Positions 1-10,745 of a stretch of 64,000 bases of DNA are shown piece by piece. A program made the translations under genes and the position numbers. The DNA comes from Ascarosepion bandense. Lineage: Eukaryota; Mollusca; Cephalopoda; Sepiida; Sepiidae. The stretch lies in contig JBBBDQ010001454.1 in assembly GCA_037127315.1 (NCBI GenBank), positions 677,501 to 741,500 of the forward strand. The letters run 5' to 3'. The notes under the pieces are model-generated. The model did no database searches. It was not told the origin of the DNA and saw nothing but the letters and a program-made list of their open reading frames with translations. Each line of letters opens with the position of its first letter. Position 1 is the first letter of the stretch.

Positions 1-859
1 ATTTTTTTTCAACTATGACTAAAACCTGAATTTTGCAGCTTTTCTATGAAGATTTATGTAAAGCATAATTCTTATACAAAAAAAACAAAACAACTTATTT
101 TAGCTCATATTTTAACCTTTGAAAATGTCAGTAAAACTGGAACTTTTGAGGTAGTAGGATCCAAAAAATGTCAACCCCTTGAAAAGTATTACAAGACACC
201 CAGCAGACAACATAAATAGAATTTTATGACACCATTTTCATTGATTGTGATATATGTTTAATTATTATTATATGACCATTATCATTATGGTGTAAGATAT
301 TATTCTCTTTTCTCTCTCTCTCTCTCTTTTTTTCTGAGAAGAAAACCTTGATTGCAGCAGGAATTCTATGGGTGATTACTGAAAAGTTCTGGGCTTGTCT
401 AAAGAGAAATTAAAAATAAAATTATTTTGGCAAGTGTCTCTCATTGAGAACTTTTCAGACCCTCTCATAGCAGTTTCCTATAACAGGTGGCTGTACCAGT
501 TATAGAATATTATGGGTTTTAAAAGTGTGAAACTAAATTTGGCAAATAATATTTTTGACACTGTTCAAGCAAAATGGCATATAAGACCCTCTTTTCCTTA
601 AAATGGCTGAAAAATAACTCTCAGATCTTGTTTGCAAGGTTTAGGTTTATAATGTTTATCCAAATGCTGTAGACAACTGGTAACTGACTTATTTATTCTA
701 CAATAGTCTAATAGTAAATGTAAATAGTATGACAAGTTCAGCTATGATAGTTATGATTATGTCCTTTGGCAGTTGGAAGTTATCTGTCAAGTTAGTCCTC
801 CATTTGTCTTTTCAAAGAGACACTGAGAGCAAAGTCTGTTTCAACATGATTTGTAGGTG

Positions 860-1450
860 TGTTGTACCACCCCAACTGTCCGTCCTAACAATTTTCTCCG
901 GCGGCCGTTCTCCACGCTGTGATGTTGCCGGAAATTTGTTGAAAATGTCGGCCGGACAGCTGGGGGTACAAGATTGACTATAAGGAACGAACTTCCACAA
1001 CTTGGATGAGTTGAAAAGGATGCTTTATTCGTTCAGAGTTAGCCTTGTCGGTTGGGGCAGGCGAATGTGACACACAGCTCTAACTCTAATTAATGGAGAT
1101 CAACAAATCCAAACTGAACGAAACAAGACGAACGGAGATCCTTACTTCAAGCTCGCACCTGGTGGACTCAACTTAACTTGTCTTAACTCTGACTGACTCG
1201 GAAAAAATACCTGAATTTATTTAAAATTGACTGGAAATCCGGAAATGCTTTAGACCACCAGTGACAAACACCAGCGACTGTAAGTCTGAAATTTCAGTTA
1301 TCTTTCTTTTTTTTTTTTAATAAGGCTTCTGCCGGAAAAGGCTTAATGTGTGGTCAAGATACAGTAAAGGACAGCCTTTGACCGGGTCATCGAAAACCTA
1401 CCCGCTGAACTTTATCACTGAGTCAAATATTTACCGGAGGGCAATTTTCC
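860..1450. repeat. GC-richer island, possible LTR or other retroelement remnant
   Basis: This block is clearly richer in G and C than its AT-rich surroundings. It opens with TGTTGTACCACC, a TG start that would suit a long terminal repeat, and contains a TTTATT polyadenylation-like stretch near 1024 and a poly-T run near 1308. I could not find a matching CA end with a target-site duplication, a primer-binding site or any gag or pol coding sequence. It could be a solo LTR, part of another element, or unique sequence. The open frames across 729-1000 look accidental. Confidence 0.25.
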
Positions 1451-1719
1451 TCATAAAAGAAAAAGCGTTTATTTATTTATTTTTTTCCTCTTCTTTTTCA
1501 CTTTTGTTAAATATGTTTTTAAACTATTTTCTATTCTAATCTATTTTCTATTTTAATCTATTATAATAAAATACATATATGTCTAGTTATCGTGTCACAG
1601 TGTACTACAATATTCTTCGGCAGCATAGATTTTGAAACTTGATCAGATTTTCAGTAAAGCAAATAAAAAAAAATTGGTACTAAATATTGAAAACTGGTAT
1701 CTATTTAGTGTCTTGACGT

Positions 1720-1868
1720 CACTCTTTATATATCTCTATTTCCTTGATTCTCATTCATCTCTTATTCTTTCTCTGACATCCTCTGTACCTTGGTTTTTCT
1801 CTGACTGTAATCCCCTGTATACCAGTGGCAGTTCTATCCTACCTGGGGTGAAATGATTATAAAAAACA
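1720..1868 (+). mobile_element. Jockey-like LINE, 3' end fragment
   Basis: The tail matches the 3' end shared by many LINE pieces in this window: a pyrimidine-rich 3' untranslated stretch, then a GTAACCCCCTG-like motif, a CAGTGGCAGT-like motif, and a GGGGTGAAATGATTA-like terminus running into A's. Only the untranslated end remains, with no coding sequence upstream. It is an old, 5'-truncated insertion in the SNX14 intron. Confidence 0.6.
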
Positions 1869-1869
1869 T

Positions 1870-2790
1870 ATCAGGATTTTTTTAGAGTATTTCTTTGCAC
1901 TTTTTCATCTCTTGTAGATGAAACCATATTTTATGCCAAGAAACTTTTTCTGAAATATTTATTTTTGCCCATGTTTAAAGTTAGTTATTTTATTCAGTTG
2001 TATTCATTGCGGAAATCAAATTCAATTAAATCATAACCTGTTTGAGTATTGCTTAACTTTTAAGGCTTCACTGCCCTCGGACTATTATAATGTAATGAAA
2101 TTGTATCTCTTATCAATTTGCCTTTTCTACTAGTTTTATCTGGAAATGTGTGGTTGCAGTTGCTATGCATTTATTATAGCAGTCATTGAACTAATTGGCT
2201 TTTATGATAAATAAATGCACATTGCTATGTACAAGGCAATTCTGCAAATAGATTCACATCATCAAATATGAATCTATTTACAGTGTTACCTTATGCAAGA
2301 TTGCTTTTTTATGATTATTTGTAACAGTTCATGAATTATTTCTAGTCTGTTTGATAAATGATTAATTTAGCATGTTAATTATAACTGAAATTTACCCAAT
2401 AATTTTACTTGTTGACAAGTAAATGAAAGAAAAAGTAATATTAAAGGAAGAGACTGTAATTTGGAAATGCTAAACTCTCTTTTCTGTCTGAATTTAAAGT
2501 TAGAATATTTGACATAAGTTACTAGCATCATTTTTAGATTTCAAAACATTTACTTGTTTCTCAGTTATAACATTAACAAGAAATCTTGCTTTCTTGCTGA
2601 GTTTCCATTTTGATTGTTTGAACATCTGTCTTCTACTTTACTCAGCTTTTGAAATTTTTACAATATGCATAACAGATACAAGATTGTCTTGGATTGCTTT
2701 CTCAAATACCAGGCGAAAAAACAAAACTTTATTGGCCTCGATTATTTTGGACAGTGTTTTATCTGTATATTTTGAGATCATATTGCTTTT
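1870..2790. other. AT-rich intronic sequence, nothing recognised
   Basis: I see no coding segment with splice sites, no RNA gene and no recognisable repeat here. Short open frames are what AT-rich sequence gives by chance. Confidence 0.5.
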
Positions 2791-2811
2791 ATAGAATATG
2801 TGACTATATCT

Positions 2812-3105
2812 ATGATGAGGTTTTGGAAAGGATGAAAATGAAAAGGAAATTAATACTGAGCATCAGGAAGAGACAGCTAAAGTTCCTGGGTCATGCAATG
2901 AGGAAGGATGGCTTGGTGAACCTGATACTAACAGGCCAGATAAAGGGAAAAAAAGACAGGAGAAAGCAGTGAATAACATATTTGAAGGATTGCGTGGTGT
3001 AACAAGAGAAAGCGTGCTAAGAGCCACCAGGGATAGGGAGATGTGGAAAGCCATGATCGCCTATGTCCTGAAAGGATATGGCACATAAAAGAAGAAAAAA
3101 AAGAC
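2812..3105 (+). mobile_element. RTE-like LINE, C-terminal coding fragment and 3' end
   Basis: The translation reads ERMKMKRKLILSIRKRQLKF followed by LGHAMRKDGL and LILTGQIKGK. This is the basic C-terminal region, with its LGHxMR motif, of endonuclease-reverse transcriptase LINEs of the RTE type. After a frame break near 2960 the same family continues as GVTRESVLRATRDREMWKAM, ending near 3085. The 3' end is GAAGAAAAAAAA. The sequences GACTATATCT at about 2802 and GACTAAATCT at about 3104 differ at one base and may be the target-site duplication. The copy at 10279-10587 belongs to the same family on the other strand. It is 5' truncated and dead. Confidence 0.7.
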
Positions 3106-3884
3106 TAAATCTGTGGATATATTTATCTGCTTTGGTACATGCATTTGGAAATATAGTATTGTGCATGTGAGAAAAATAATACTAGAAATGCCCAGTTACT
3201 ACTTATTTCCAGGCACACTTGTCTGCCTGGGTGGCTGTATGAAATATTTAACATGTATGAAATCAGCAAAAAAAGATAATATATAAATATTCAATACATG
3301 CTTTTTTGTTTAACTGTTACATATATCAGTTTGAACTGATTTTCATTGCAGTGAAGTAAACCTGCTTGGATTTAGTCAAAAAAATATTGGCCTTAAGTGA
3401 TCATGATGACGACTGAGATAGTTGAAAGTATTTGAACAAAACAAAAAAAAAAAATTGGACAGTTTATTCATAATTGCAAACACAGTATATACAACATTTC
3501 ATTAAGAAATTGGAAATATTTAATAAAATAAATTGACATGGTTGTTTGAATTTAACAAAACTGGTTTGGATGGATTATCCCAGTATTTGAAATGATGTTT
3601 GTTTGTTTTTTTTTTTGTTTTTTTTTATTTATTATAACACTAATAGTTTTGAAGGTGGTGGGAGTAATTGTAGCAATTGTTCTTCCAACAACCTTTCAAT
3701 TAAACTCATAAACAAATTAGCTATCTCAAACACTAGAATTGTTATCACCACTGGCAAAACTTTTGGTGATATAATCAATGGAAAGACAAACACTGTTTTA
3801 AATGCTGGGATTTATTAAAGTGTCTACAATGCAATAACATATATGTAAGGGAGACATCATGTAATAAATATATATATATAGGCA

Positions 3885-4245
3885 TGGTGTAGTAATGGAT
3901 AGTGGCTGGTATTTAGAAATCAGAGAGCCAAGTTCAAATTCCAGTTCCACTTGAATTCATTACATTCACTTACATGCTAATTGCTAATACCCTTGCGGAA
4001 GATATGAATCCATCTCTTTTCCCCCACCTATAGGCAAAATAGAACAGACTGGATTCTATTGCCTTTGGTGGCAACTGGTCTATGAGATGGAAAACTCTGA
4101 ATTCAAACCAGTCTGGAGTGAGTTGGGCAGAGTCAAGCTGTCATGCCCAAAGAAACATCACTTCTACTGTGGCTGCAGTACATGTGGTACATTTATGACT
4201 CTAATAAGAGTCATGGGATATCTGGTTTAAAGTTCATTCTTTGTA
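3885..4245 (+). mobile_element. tRNA-derived SINE, family A
   Basis: The head holds an A-box-like TGGTGTAGTAATGG and a B-box-like AGTTCAAATTCC, the internal RNA polymerase III promoter of a tRNA-derived SINE. The body carries blocks found in at least eight other copies in this window: CATTCACTTA, TATGAATCCATCTCTT, and a GATTCTATTGCC-like motif. No 5S-like sequence precedes this copy, unlike the copies at 10 kb and 57.7 kb. The 3' boundary is approximate. Confidence 0.75.
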
Positions 4246-4522
4246 GTAGTTTATTAAACTGAGAAAAAAATGTGATTTCTTTGTGAATATGTGTGAGAAA
4301 AAAGAGAAAGTCAGATGGAAAGTGTGTCACATAGCTTGGTGAGGAAGATGGATGAATGAGTAAGGGAATCTCTTTTAAGCCGAGCTGTGTTGTGAACTGT
4401 TGTTGTTCCTTACTGGCTGTCTGGTTTAGAAGCTTTGCTTACTTTTCAAAGAGATCACAATGCATATTTTTATTGTCAATGGAAACGTGGCCCATTGGTT
4501 AGAAAATATTATATATTTGTTT

Positions 4523-4720
4523 TTAATGGATAAATTTATTAACCGGAAGGATGCACGGATTCTCTAACTTAGAAACCATCTTTTTGTCATTTAATGGGTG
4601 ACAGTCTTGGAGTTTATTTCCATCTTTGTTCCACAAATTAACAGAATGGTATGTAACTCTGCAGGATGGACATTGTGTAAGTTCATATTCATTAACAACA
4701 GAAGACAACATTGTGTGCAT
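4523..4720 (-). other. Unassigned open frame, 65 codons
   Basis: The frame has a non-repetitive composition (for example QCPSCRVTYHSVNLWNKDG and HPLNDKKMVSKLENPCILP) that looks more protein-like than most frames here. It lies antisense to SNX14. I do not recognise the product and see no splice sites, promoter or poly(A) signal that would make it a gene. It may be a decayed processed pseudogene, a transposon piece or chance. Confidence 0.15.
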
Positions 4721-4849
4721 TGAAGTTTTGTGCCAAGATGATGATGTAAATTTGATCTTTGGAAGTTAGTGATCTATGAAATCATTCAGGAAAACATTTT
4801 GGGTACTGAAAAGTGGAATTTTGATTGTCAGAATCCATTTTGCACATTT

Positions 4850-5263
4850 ATGGATCTATTATTTGCTCATGCATTGAATACTGTTGCCATATTTGGTCAG
4901 GTGTTTCTGCTATTCATCTTTCCCTGCTTCCCTGACCTCATATATTTATGCATACTACTAGATTGGCATCAAGGCCCCCACCCTTTTACAGTCAAAATAG
5001 TTAAATCTAACCAACTCTTCTACTCTAGCAGTTTCTTTTCATGCACTTCTTGTCTGTGGAACTCTCTTCTGTTTGCTTGCTTCCCTAATAGCTACAATCT
5101 TCAAAAGTTTAAATGCAACATCAATTGCCATTTTCTATTTCCTTGATTCCCATCCTTCTCTGATCCTTTCTTTGATATCACCTGTACCTTGTTTTTTTTT
5201 CTTTCACTGTAACCCCCTATGCACTAGTCCTGCCTTGCTTGAGATTAAATGATTCTAAAGAAA
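4850..5263 (+). mobile_element. Jockey-like LINE, C-terminal and 3' end fragment
   Basis: Decayed coding sequence corresponds to the LINE's C-terminal block: a degraded IEYCCHIWSG-like stretch near 4872-4905, then a HPFTVK motif and SFFSCTSCLWNSL, then the shared 3' tail ending in GATTAAATGATT near 5252. The copy lacks about 50 codons between the first two blocks and is interrupted by frame changes. It is 5' truncated. Confidence 0.7.
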
Positions 5264-5559
5264 AATTTAAAAAATGACCAAAGAACAGGAATTTTCAGCA
5301 TATAGCCATTTCTTTTCAGCTTTGAAATGGTATAGAGGAGATGAGACTTTCTGGAGCACATGAGTGAAAAGATCTGAGTTCTGTTTGTAGACCGTATAAT
5401 GCATAGTTTAATTCTGTAAAACACTAGATAACCTGAAGAAGCTGTTTGCCAAAAGAAACCAGGATGTTTAAGAACAACATCCTGCTGTATGACATCATCA
5501 ACTCACAGCCAACCTGACAAAAGTGGTTAGGGTTAGGAGGTTTGAATATTTCTACCATA

Positions 5560-5770
5560 TAGTTCTAAAATAGTTCCTTCTGTTTACCAAACATTTGGGA
5601 ACCTCAGACCTTCTTTAAACATTGGCACTACAGAATCACAAAGAACTGTACCAAATAACAGAAACCACACCACTTGAGTACTATCAACAGCAGCAACAAT
5701 TAAAATGGATAGCTCATGTGATTTGAAGAGGAAATAATGACATTCCACATCACTTAAAATAAAGGGTTAG
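5560..5770 (+). mobile_element. LINE C-terminal relic of a different family
   Basis: A degraded frame reads YYQQQQQLKWIAHVI followed, after a stop, by RGNNDIPHHLK. This fits the basic Q-L-K-W-I-G-H-V-I-R motif near the C terminus of many LINE polymerases, but it differs from the LGHAMRK family at 2.8 kb. Boundaries are approximate and family assignment is open. Confidence 0.4.
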
Positions 5771-5789
5771 GAAGGAAACCCCCTACTAG

Positions 5790-5965
5790 AAAGAGCGATA
5801 ACACTTATTAGACTTGAGAAACTTGTCAGGATTAATAACATTATAGACCCGTCTTTGGATTTTGTTAAGGATTTCAAGATGTATAGCAGGAACACTAGAT
5901 CAGATATGGTGCCAATATTTGATGCTTGGACAAATTTTAGCTGGTGTATTTAGGTGGTGGGTGTG
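5790..5965 (-). mobile_element. Jockey-like LINE fragment
   Basis: The plus strand here is a degraded match to the segment around 17620-17760 of the large LINE. It shares blocks for finding a GGAACACTAGATCAGATATGG-like stretch and an AATATTTGATGCTTGGAC-like stretch. On the minus strand these encode the IEYCCHIWSG region. No open frame is left. Confidence 0.5.
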
Positions 5966-6268
5966 GGTGTCTTGTGTTTGTCTCTAAGAAGATATTTCTG
6001 AACACTCAGATACATATTGGTGGAGTTCATTTTTGATGTTCTGCTGTGAAAAATATGATTTAAAACTTAAATTAAATGTACCTCTCCCACGCATTTCTCA
6101 CGTATTTAAGTGATATAGGATTTGTATTTCATTGTTTTCTATCAGTATCAATATTTATACTTAAACTTTTTATTTACTTATTTTTTTTTACAGTGTCATT
6201 AATGTATTATTTGTTTGCTCTCTTTCTCTCTCTCTCTCCATATAACATTTCTTTTTACTTTTCTTCAG

Positions 6269-6318
6269 GCGTTATCAAGAGTTCTATGTATTGGAACAAC
6301 GGCTTACAGAATTTCATG
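6269..6318 (+). CDS. SNX14: Sorting nexin-14-like gene, internal exon A (PX domain)
   Basis: This 50-bp internal exon follows a strong polypyrimidine tract and CAG acceptor (AG at 6267-6268) and is followed by a GTAAAT donor at 6319. In the frame starting at 6270 it reads RYQEFYVLEQRLTEFH. That closely matches the RRYxEFYVLESKLTEFHG stretch of the PX domain as known in SNX14, including the basic R-R-Y region at the phosphoinositide site. The first base completes a codon begun in an upstream exon (phase 2), and the last base begins a codon completed by exon B (phase 1). SNX14 is an ER-anchored PXA-RGS-PX-PXC protein linked to lipid droplets and endolysosomal function. SNX13 and SNX25 are related, but the EFYVLE and LTEFHG words favour SNX14. 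No start codon lies here; the gene extends beyond the window on both sides. Confidence 0.82.
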
Positions 6319-6377
6319 GTAAATACTATTTTATCTATTTGTATAAACACTATCTTGCATGCATGTATGAGTGAATG

Positions 6378-6378
<1 letters not shown>

Positions 6379-6435
<57 letters not shown>
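6379..6435. repeat. (GT)n(AT)n microsatellite
   Basis: A GT run passes directly into a long AT run 60 bp downstream of exon A. The open frames across it are low-complexity artefacts. Confidence 0.95.
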
Positions 6436-6438
<3 letters not shown>

Positions 6439-6559
6439 ATTATTATCATTATTATTATAATTGCATACTTACCATATATTTATACTGTACTTTTGTTTTG
6501 AGCATTTTTGAAAGTAAATACATAACTGTGGAATATACTTCCGTTAGTAACAATTACTT

Positions 6560-6560
6560 G

Positions 6561-6602
<42 letters not shown>
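6560..6602. repeat. (AT)n(AC)n microsatellite
   Basis: An AT run is followed by an AC run. With the array at 6379-6435, the order GT, AT, AT, AC is found within 225 bp, so the two outer arrays could pair. Confidence 0.95.
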
Positions 6603-6779
6603 TTGCGTGTATGTGTATTTTGGAAAAATATTTGCTACTATGCTGGATCTCTGTGTCCTCTTCCTTCTCTTTTTCCCTCCCACCTTTTCTCCATGGTAAC
6701 GAGCTGTTAAATGCATTGCTGCAGAGAACATCACTTTGTAATTGTCAGGATTAGCTGCCATGTTTTTCCCATATTTTTT

Positions 6780-7720
6780 TTTTTTTTAAAGTTTGTTAGA
6801 TGATTGGTCTCCTATCTTTCTCAATTTGAATCATTCATTTTCCCCCTCTGTCAATTTTCTTTTTCTCTCTCATCCCTTTACTACACTTCTCTCATTGTGC
6901 TCTTGGTATTTTTTTCTTTCATCCACTTCAATCTTTTTTTGCTGTCATTTCTTTCCTAATTTTTTTTCTTTATCTCATCTTATTTTCATCCTTTGTTTTT
7001 CCTTCTGTTTTTTTTTAATTGTTTGTGTAAATTCTTCTTTCTTCCCTTTTGTCTTGCACGTATTTGCTTCTTCTTTGTTTCTTGTCTGTCTGCTGCACTT
7101 TTTTTTTACTTTCTTTTTTCTTACCTTCCCTTCTTCTCTCTCACCTTTTTTCTCTTCACTCTTTCCTCATTATTGCTATTTTCTTTCTTCTCTATATGCA
7201 CCTTTTGTCAACTTTTTAACTATTTCTCTTTTACTTAGTTTTTGGTTTTCCAAATTCTTTGACATTTTCTCTTTTCAGTCTCTTTTATAAATTATTCATT
7301 CTGGTTTTTTTTAGTTTGTTCTTTATTTTCTATTTATTTTTTATCTATTTTTTTTAATCTCTGCATTTCCTTTTTCACATTTCTTTCACATATTCCTTCT
7401 CTTTTCAAATCTTGTTTATGTTAATGCTTTTTTTCTTGCCTTCCTCTTCTTATATTACACTACATATTGTTTTTCTTTCTCTATTTTCTTACCCCTTTCT
7501 CATCAACCTGTATCTTTTTCTCACTTTTTTCTGTTACTATATCTTCTTTTTTTTTATTTCATATTTTCCTTCCAACTCTTTTCCTCTTCCTGCTTGTCGT
7601 CTTTGATTGTTTTTCAGCCTTATTCTTTCATCCTTCTTCACATTTTCCTCTGCTATATATTCATTCTTGTCTTTTATTTTCCCTTATTACTTATCCCCTA
7701 GCAGATGCAACAGGTTCAAG
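6780..7720 (+). repeat. Pyrimidine-rich tract (about 0.9 kb)
   Basis: The plus strand is overwhelmingly T and C, rich in TTTTCTT, CTTTCT and TCTTCCTT words without a fixed period. Overlapping frames such as 6793-7290 encode almost only Phe, Ser, Leu and Cys and are artefacts. The tract lies in the sense orientation of the SNX14 intron, about 460 bp after exon A. Confidence 0.8.
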
Positions 7721-7989
7721 CAATTGAGTTTGTGGCTGTTATTTTCTACTTCTGCAATGAATAGCTTCTCGGCTGCCATCAGATTGGCTAATGGCAGGTG
7801 GTGTGCTTGTGTACTTGGTGAGGGGGGGGACTGACTGCTGAACAAGCACCATGCATATTAATTGCTTACTTTTCTCTGTTCGCCACTGCAAACAACATTG
7901 ACAAATAAGTATGTTTCTAAAGTGAAGCAAGCAAGTTAAGAACGTGAGCCAAACTGTTGATGAGCTGCAGTAAGCATTGCATTCATGCA

Positions 7990-10090
7990 AACTGTTGAAA
8001 TATCCTCAGGATCAGCCATGACAATTTCTCATTTTCATGTCATCAGCTTCCACTGACCGCCCCCTTCAATAAATTATTTCCGTTTTATGTAGCAGTGGGG
8101 ATAAGGCTAGGAAGTAGCAGTGTTAGTGATCTCGCCTACATAGCTTCATTTCTAAATGTAGGTGGTAGTCAGGAATTGTGAACTGGAAGTTTGTAATCGC
8201 AATATGTAGATTGATAGAGATATTATAAATTTAGACCAAAGGAATTATTACCAACATTTATAATTAATTCATATTCTTTTTAAATATTTTTAAAGACCAT
8301 TTTTTAGAGTTTGTTCAAAAAGGTTCTGACAAGTTTCAAGAATGCTTCACATTACCGAAGCCAGGAATAAAATTATGATAAGCGATCATATTGTCTGATT
8401 CACACTAATCCATATGGTTAATTAAAGCCTGAAAATTTCTAAATATGCTTATATTTTCAAAACAGAAGAGAGATTTTTTGACAGTTATTTTGGCAATTTA
8501 AATTTTTCTCCAGATGTGACTATGATTAAAGTTGTTTTTTTAAATTTTTTTTTTTCATTTAATTTTGCAAAAATGAAAGAAATGTTTTTTTTAAATCCTG
8601 GAGCTTTAAGTTAGTTTAAGACTTTTTATTGAGTCTCAGTATAGAAAATGACCTAATAAAGAATAATTACAATTTAAAAAATGACCAAAGAACAGGAATT
8701 TTCCTTAAATGTTAACACGAAGTTTCTTGAATTTTAATTTCAAAACTAATTAAACATTTTAAAGCTATTTAAATTCAAATAAAAAAGCACCATGCATGAA
8801 CCAATACTCATAGAAAAAAAAAATAAAACAACCATCCATAAATAAAAAAAGTAAAAAGAAAAGAAAAAGTCACACCCTATTTACGTTGGAACATTTTGAC
8901 TATATGCCAACACTCACTAGTTCTATGAAACTCACCAGTCGCTACCTATCCTGACAATTACATGCATTATAGCTACATCATATTAAAACACTGGTTTCAA
9001 TATTGTCACAAGGTATCGTAAAGAGAGACACTCCACCACCTCTTGAACCCATCGGCGGTTGAAAGTGAAAATCGCATTCACATATTTTCATGGAGCGATC
9101 ATTAAAAGAGGGGAAAAGATCAGTGACAGTTATCATGTTCCCTCTATACAAACATTAGGTAAACGAAGACAGAGCAACAACCCCACTCTCACCCAGCGAG
9201 TATTGTGTATTCAGTTTCGTTAGTGTGTATGTGGATGTTGACCAAAAAAGGGGATAACAGAATTGTGCCAATGGAGTCCCACACTTGCTGATTGTTCAAA
9301 GTTGCTTTGCGCGCCAAAAAGAAACCCATGTGTGAGTAATTGTTAAAATTAATAATCAGTTATGATCTGAGATTAGCTGGAGAAGAAATGAAATTTTCAT
9401 AACTCCAAGGCAAGTTATATCTCCTCGTTAAAAAAAATCACTGGCAGGAAAAGGAAGAGTGTAAGACAAGTACCAATCTTTCTTTAGTCATACCCTCTTC
9501 GAATTGAAAGGCCTTAAGAGATAAGTGTTAAACAAAAAAAAAAAAAATGGGAAATGAAGGAAACATTTGTTTAAAACTTTGTTTAAATGTAACCGCTGAA
9601 TTTCTAAAAGAGAAAAAAAAGATAAATGAATAAGATCTTTCAATGCACGTGTGCTAAAACAAAAACAAAAAAAAAAAGTAAAAAAAAGGAGATATATAAA
9701 AATGTTTAAAAAAGGATTAAAAAAAAAACTAAGTAAAGACATTTAGCCCTGACCAGTATAAAAAAGAGAAAGACTTTAAGAGACATTATTATTTTGTTTT
9801 ATTTTTTTCTTCATTTTTTTATTTTGTTCATTTTGTACAATATGTTGCTAAATGTTTGCAGTTCTGTTTAAATATACAAATAAATATATATTGCTGGTTG
9901 GATTTTGATTTTCATCATATTGTCGATTATTTTCTTTCTGTTCATCATCTCTGATACTGTTGCATTGTTATCCCTTCCACTCTCTGAGCCAACCGAAGAT
10001 CGATGAATCCCACTGTCTAACTTTTGGATGATTTTATAACCTATAAATTGACCTCTGGATATAAAGATGGGAAACAGAGGAATTTGGTGG
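7990..10090. other. Intronic sequence, mostly unique
   Basis: I recognise no exon, repeat family or RNA gene here. The part from about 8880 to 9480 is less AT-rich than its surroundings and contains a GCGCGCC word near 9310, but nothing identifies it. Poly-A and poly-T runs occur near 8540, 8815 and 9535. Confidence 0.45.
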
Positions 10091-10136
10091 TGTATGGAAC
10101 AAACGTAGTGGCACTCCCTGTCGATCGCAGGTTTTG

Positions 10137-10258
10137 CGAGAATCCACCTCTTAGTGAACCCAGTGCAATGTCACGATAAGATGACCAAAGTTAAGCAGTG
10201 TTGAGCTTGGTTATCGAGATGGGTGACAGTTTGGGAATGGCAGGTGCTGTAAGCTTGG
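10137..10258 (+). repeat. 5S rRNA-derived head of a composite SINE
   Basis: The sequence follows 5S rRNA, most clearly in the internal promoter region: GATGACCAAAGTTAAGCAG, then GAGATGGGTGAC, TTTGGGAAT and GGTGCTGTAAGCTT. These match the 5S words GAAGTTAAGCA, GGATGGGTGAC, TGGGAATACC and GGTGCTGTAGGCTT. The first half is more diverged. The sequence is directly followed by a tRNA-type SINE head, which resumes at 10588 after an insertion. A functional 5S gene would not carry this many changes or this attached body, so I read it as a retroposed composite SINE. Confidence 0.75.
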
Positions 10259-10745
10259 ATGTGCAGGTGATGTAATGGATTCTTTTTCTTCTATGTGCCT
10301 TGTCCTTTCAGGATGTAGGCGATCATGGCCTTCCATGTCTCTCTATTCCTGTTGGCTTTGAGCACACTTTCTTCTGTAACACCATACAACCCTTGTTCTG
10401 TCATCCATCTGCTCAGATCCTTCAAATATGTTATTCGCTGCTTTCCTCTGTCTCTTTTTCCCTCTTTCTGGCCTGTTAGTATCAGGTTCTCCAAGCCCTC
10501 CTTTCTCATTGCATGTCCCAGGAACTTCAGTTGTCTCTTCCTGATGCTCAATATTAATTTCCTTTTTGTTTCCATCCTTTCCAAAACTGATGTAATGGTT
10601 AATGGCTTGGAATTCTTGAACAGAAGTCAAGTTCCAATTTTCGTTGGGTTGGTTTTATTTACTTATGTGCAAATACTTTTGGGACATGTATGAATCCATC
10701 TTTTCTCCTGCCAGCCATGGGTTAATTCTTCACCATTATTATCTC
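10259..10745 (+). mobile_element. tRNA-derived SINE family A body, interrupted by an RTE-like LINE
   Basis: Immediately after the 5S-like head comes GGTGATGTAATGG, an A-box-like start of family A. The SINE then breaks at 10278 and continues from 10588 with GATGTAATGGTTAATGGC, a B-box-like AAGTCAAGTTCCAA, CTTATGTGCAAATA and TATGAATCCATCTTTT. The intervening 309 bp are a LINE fragment. The junctions share an exact 11-bp duplication. Confidence 0.75.
10279..10587 (-). mobile_element. RTE-like LINE, 5'-truncated insertion with 11-bp target-site duplication
   Basis: The minus strand encodes ERMETKRKLILSIRKRQLKF, then LGHAMRKEGLENLILTGQ, KEGKRDRGKQ and RWMTEQGLYGVTEESV, ending in LKGQGT near 10291. 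This is the C-terminal end of an RTE-type endonuclease-reverse transcriptase. The 3' end is a GAAGAAAAAGAA stretch. Flanks TGATGTAATGG at 10268-10278 and 10588-10598 are identical, as expected for target-primed reverse transcription. The frame is open through 97 codons, so this copy is younger than the one at 2.8 kb. The polymerase and endonuclease domains are absent. Confidence 0.85.

Noticed and set aside
729..1000. Overlapping plus and minus open frames at the left side
   Set aside because: No homology, and they straddle the edge of the GC-richer island; probably chance.
6793..7727. Several overlapping open frames of 64-165 codons
   Set aside because: They encode almost only Phe, Ser, Leu and Cys and result from the pyrimidine-rich tract.
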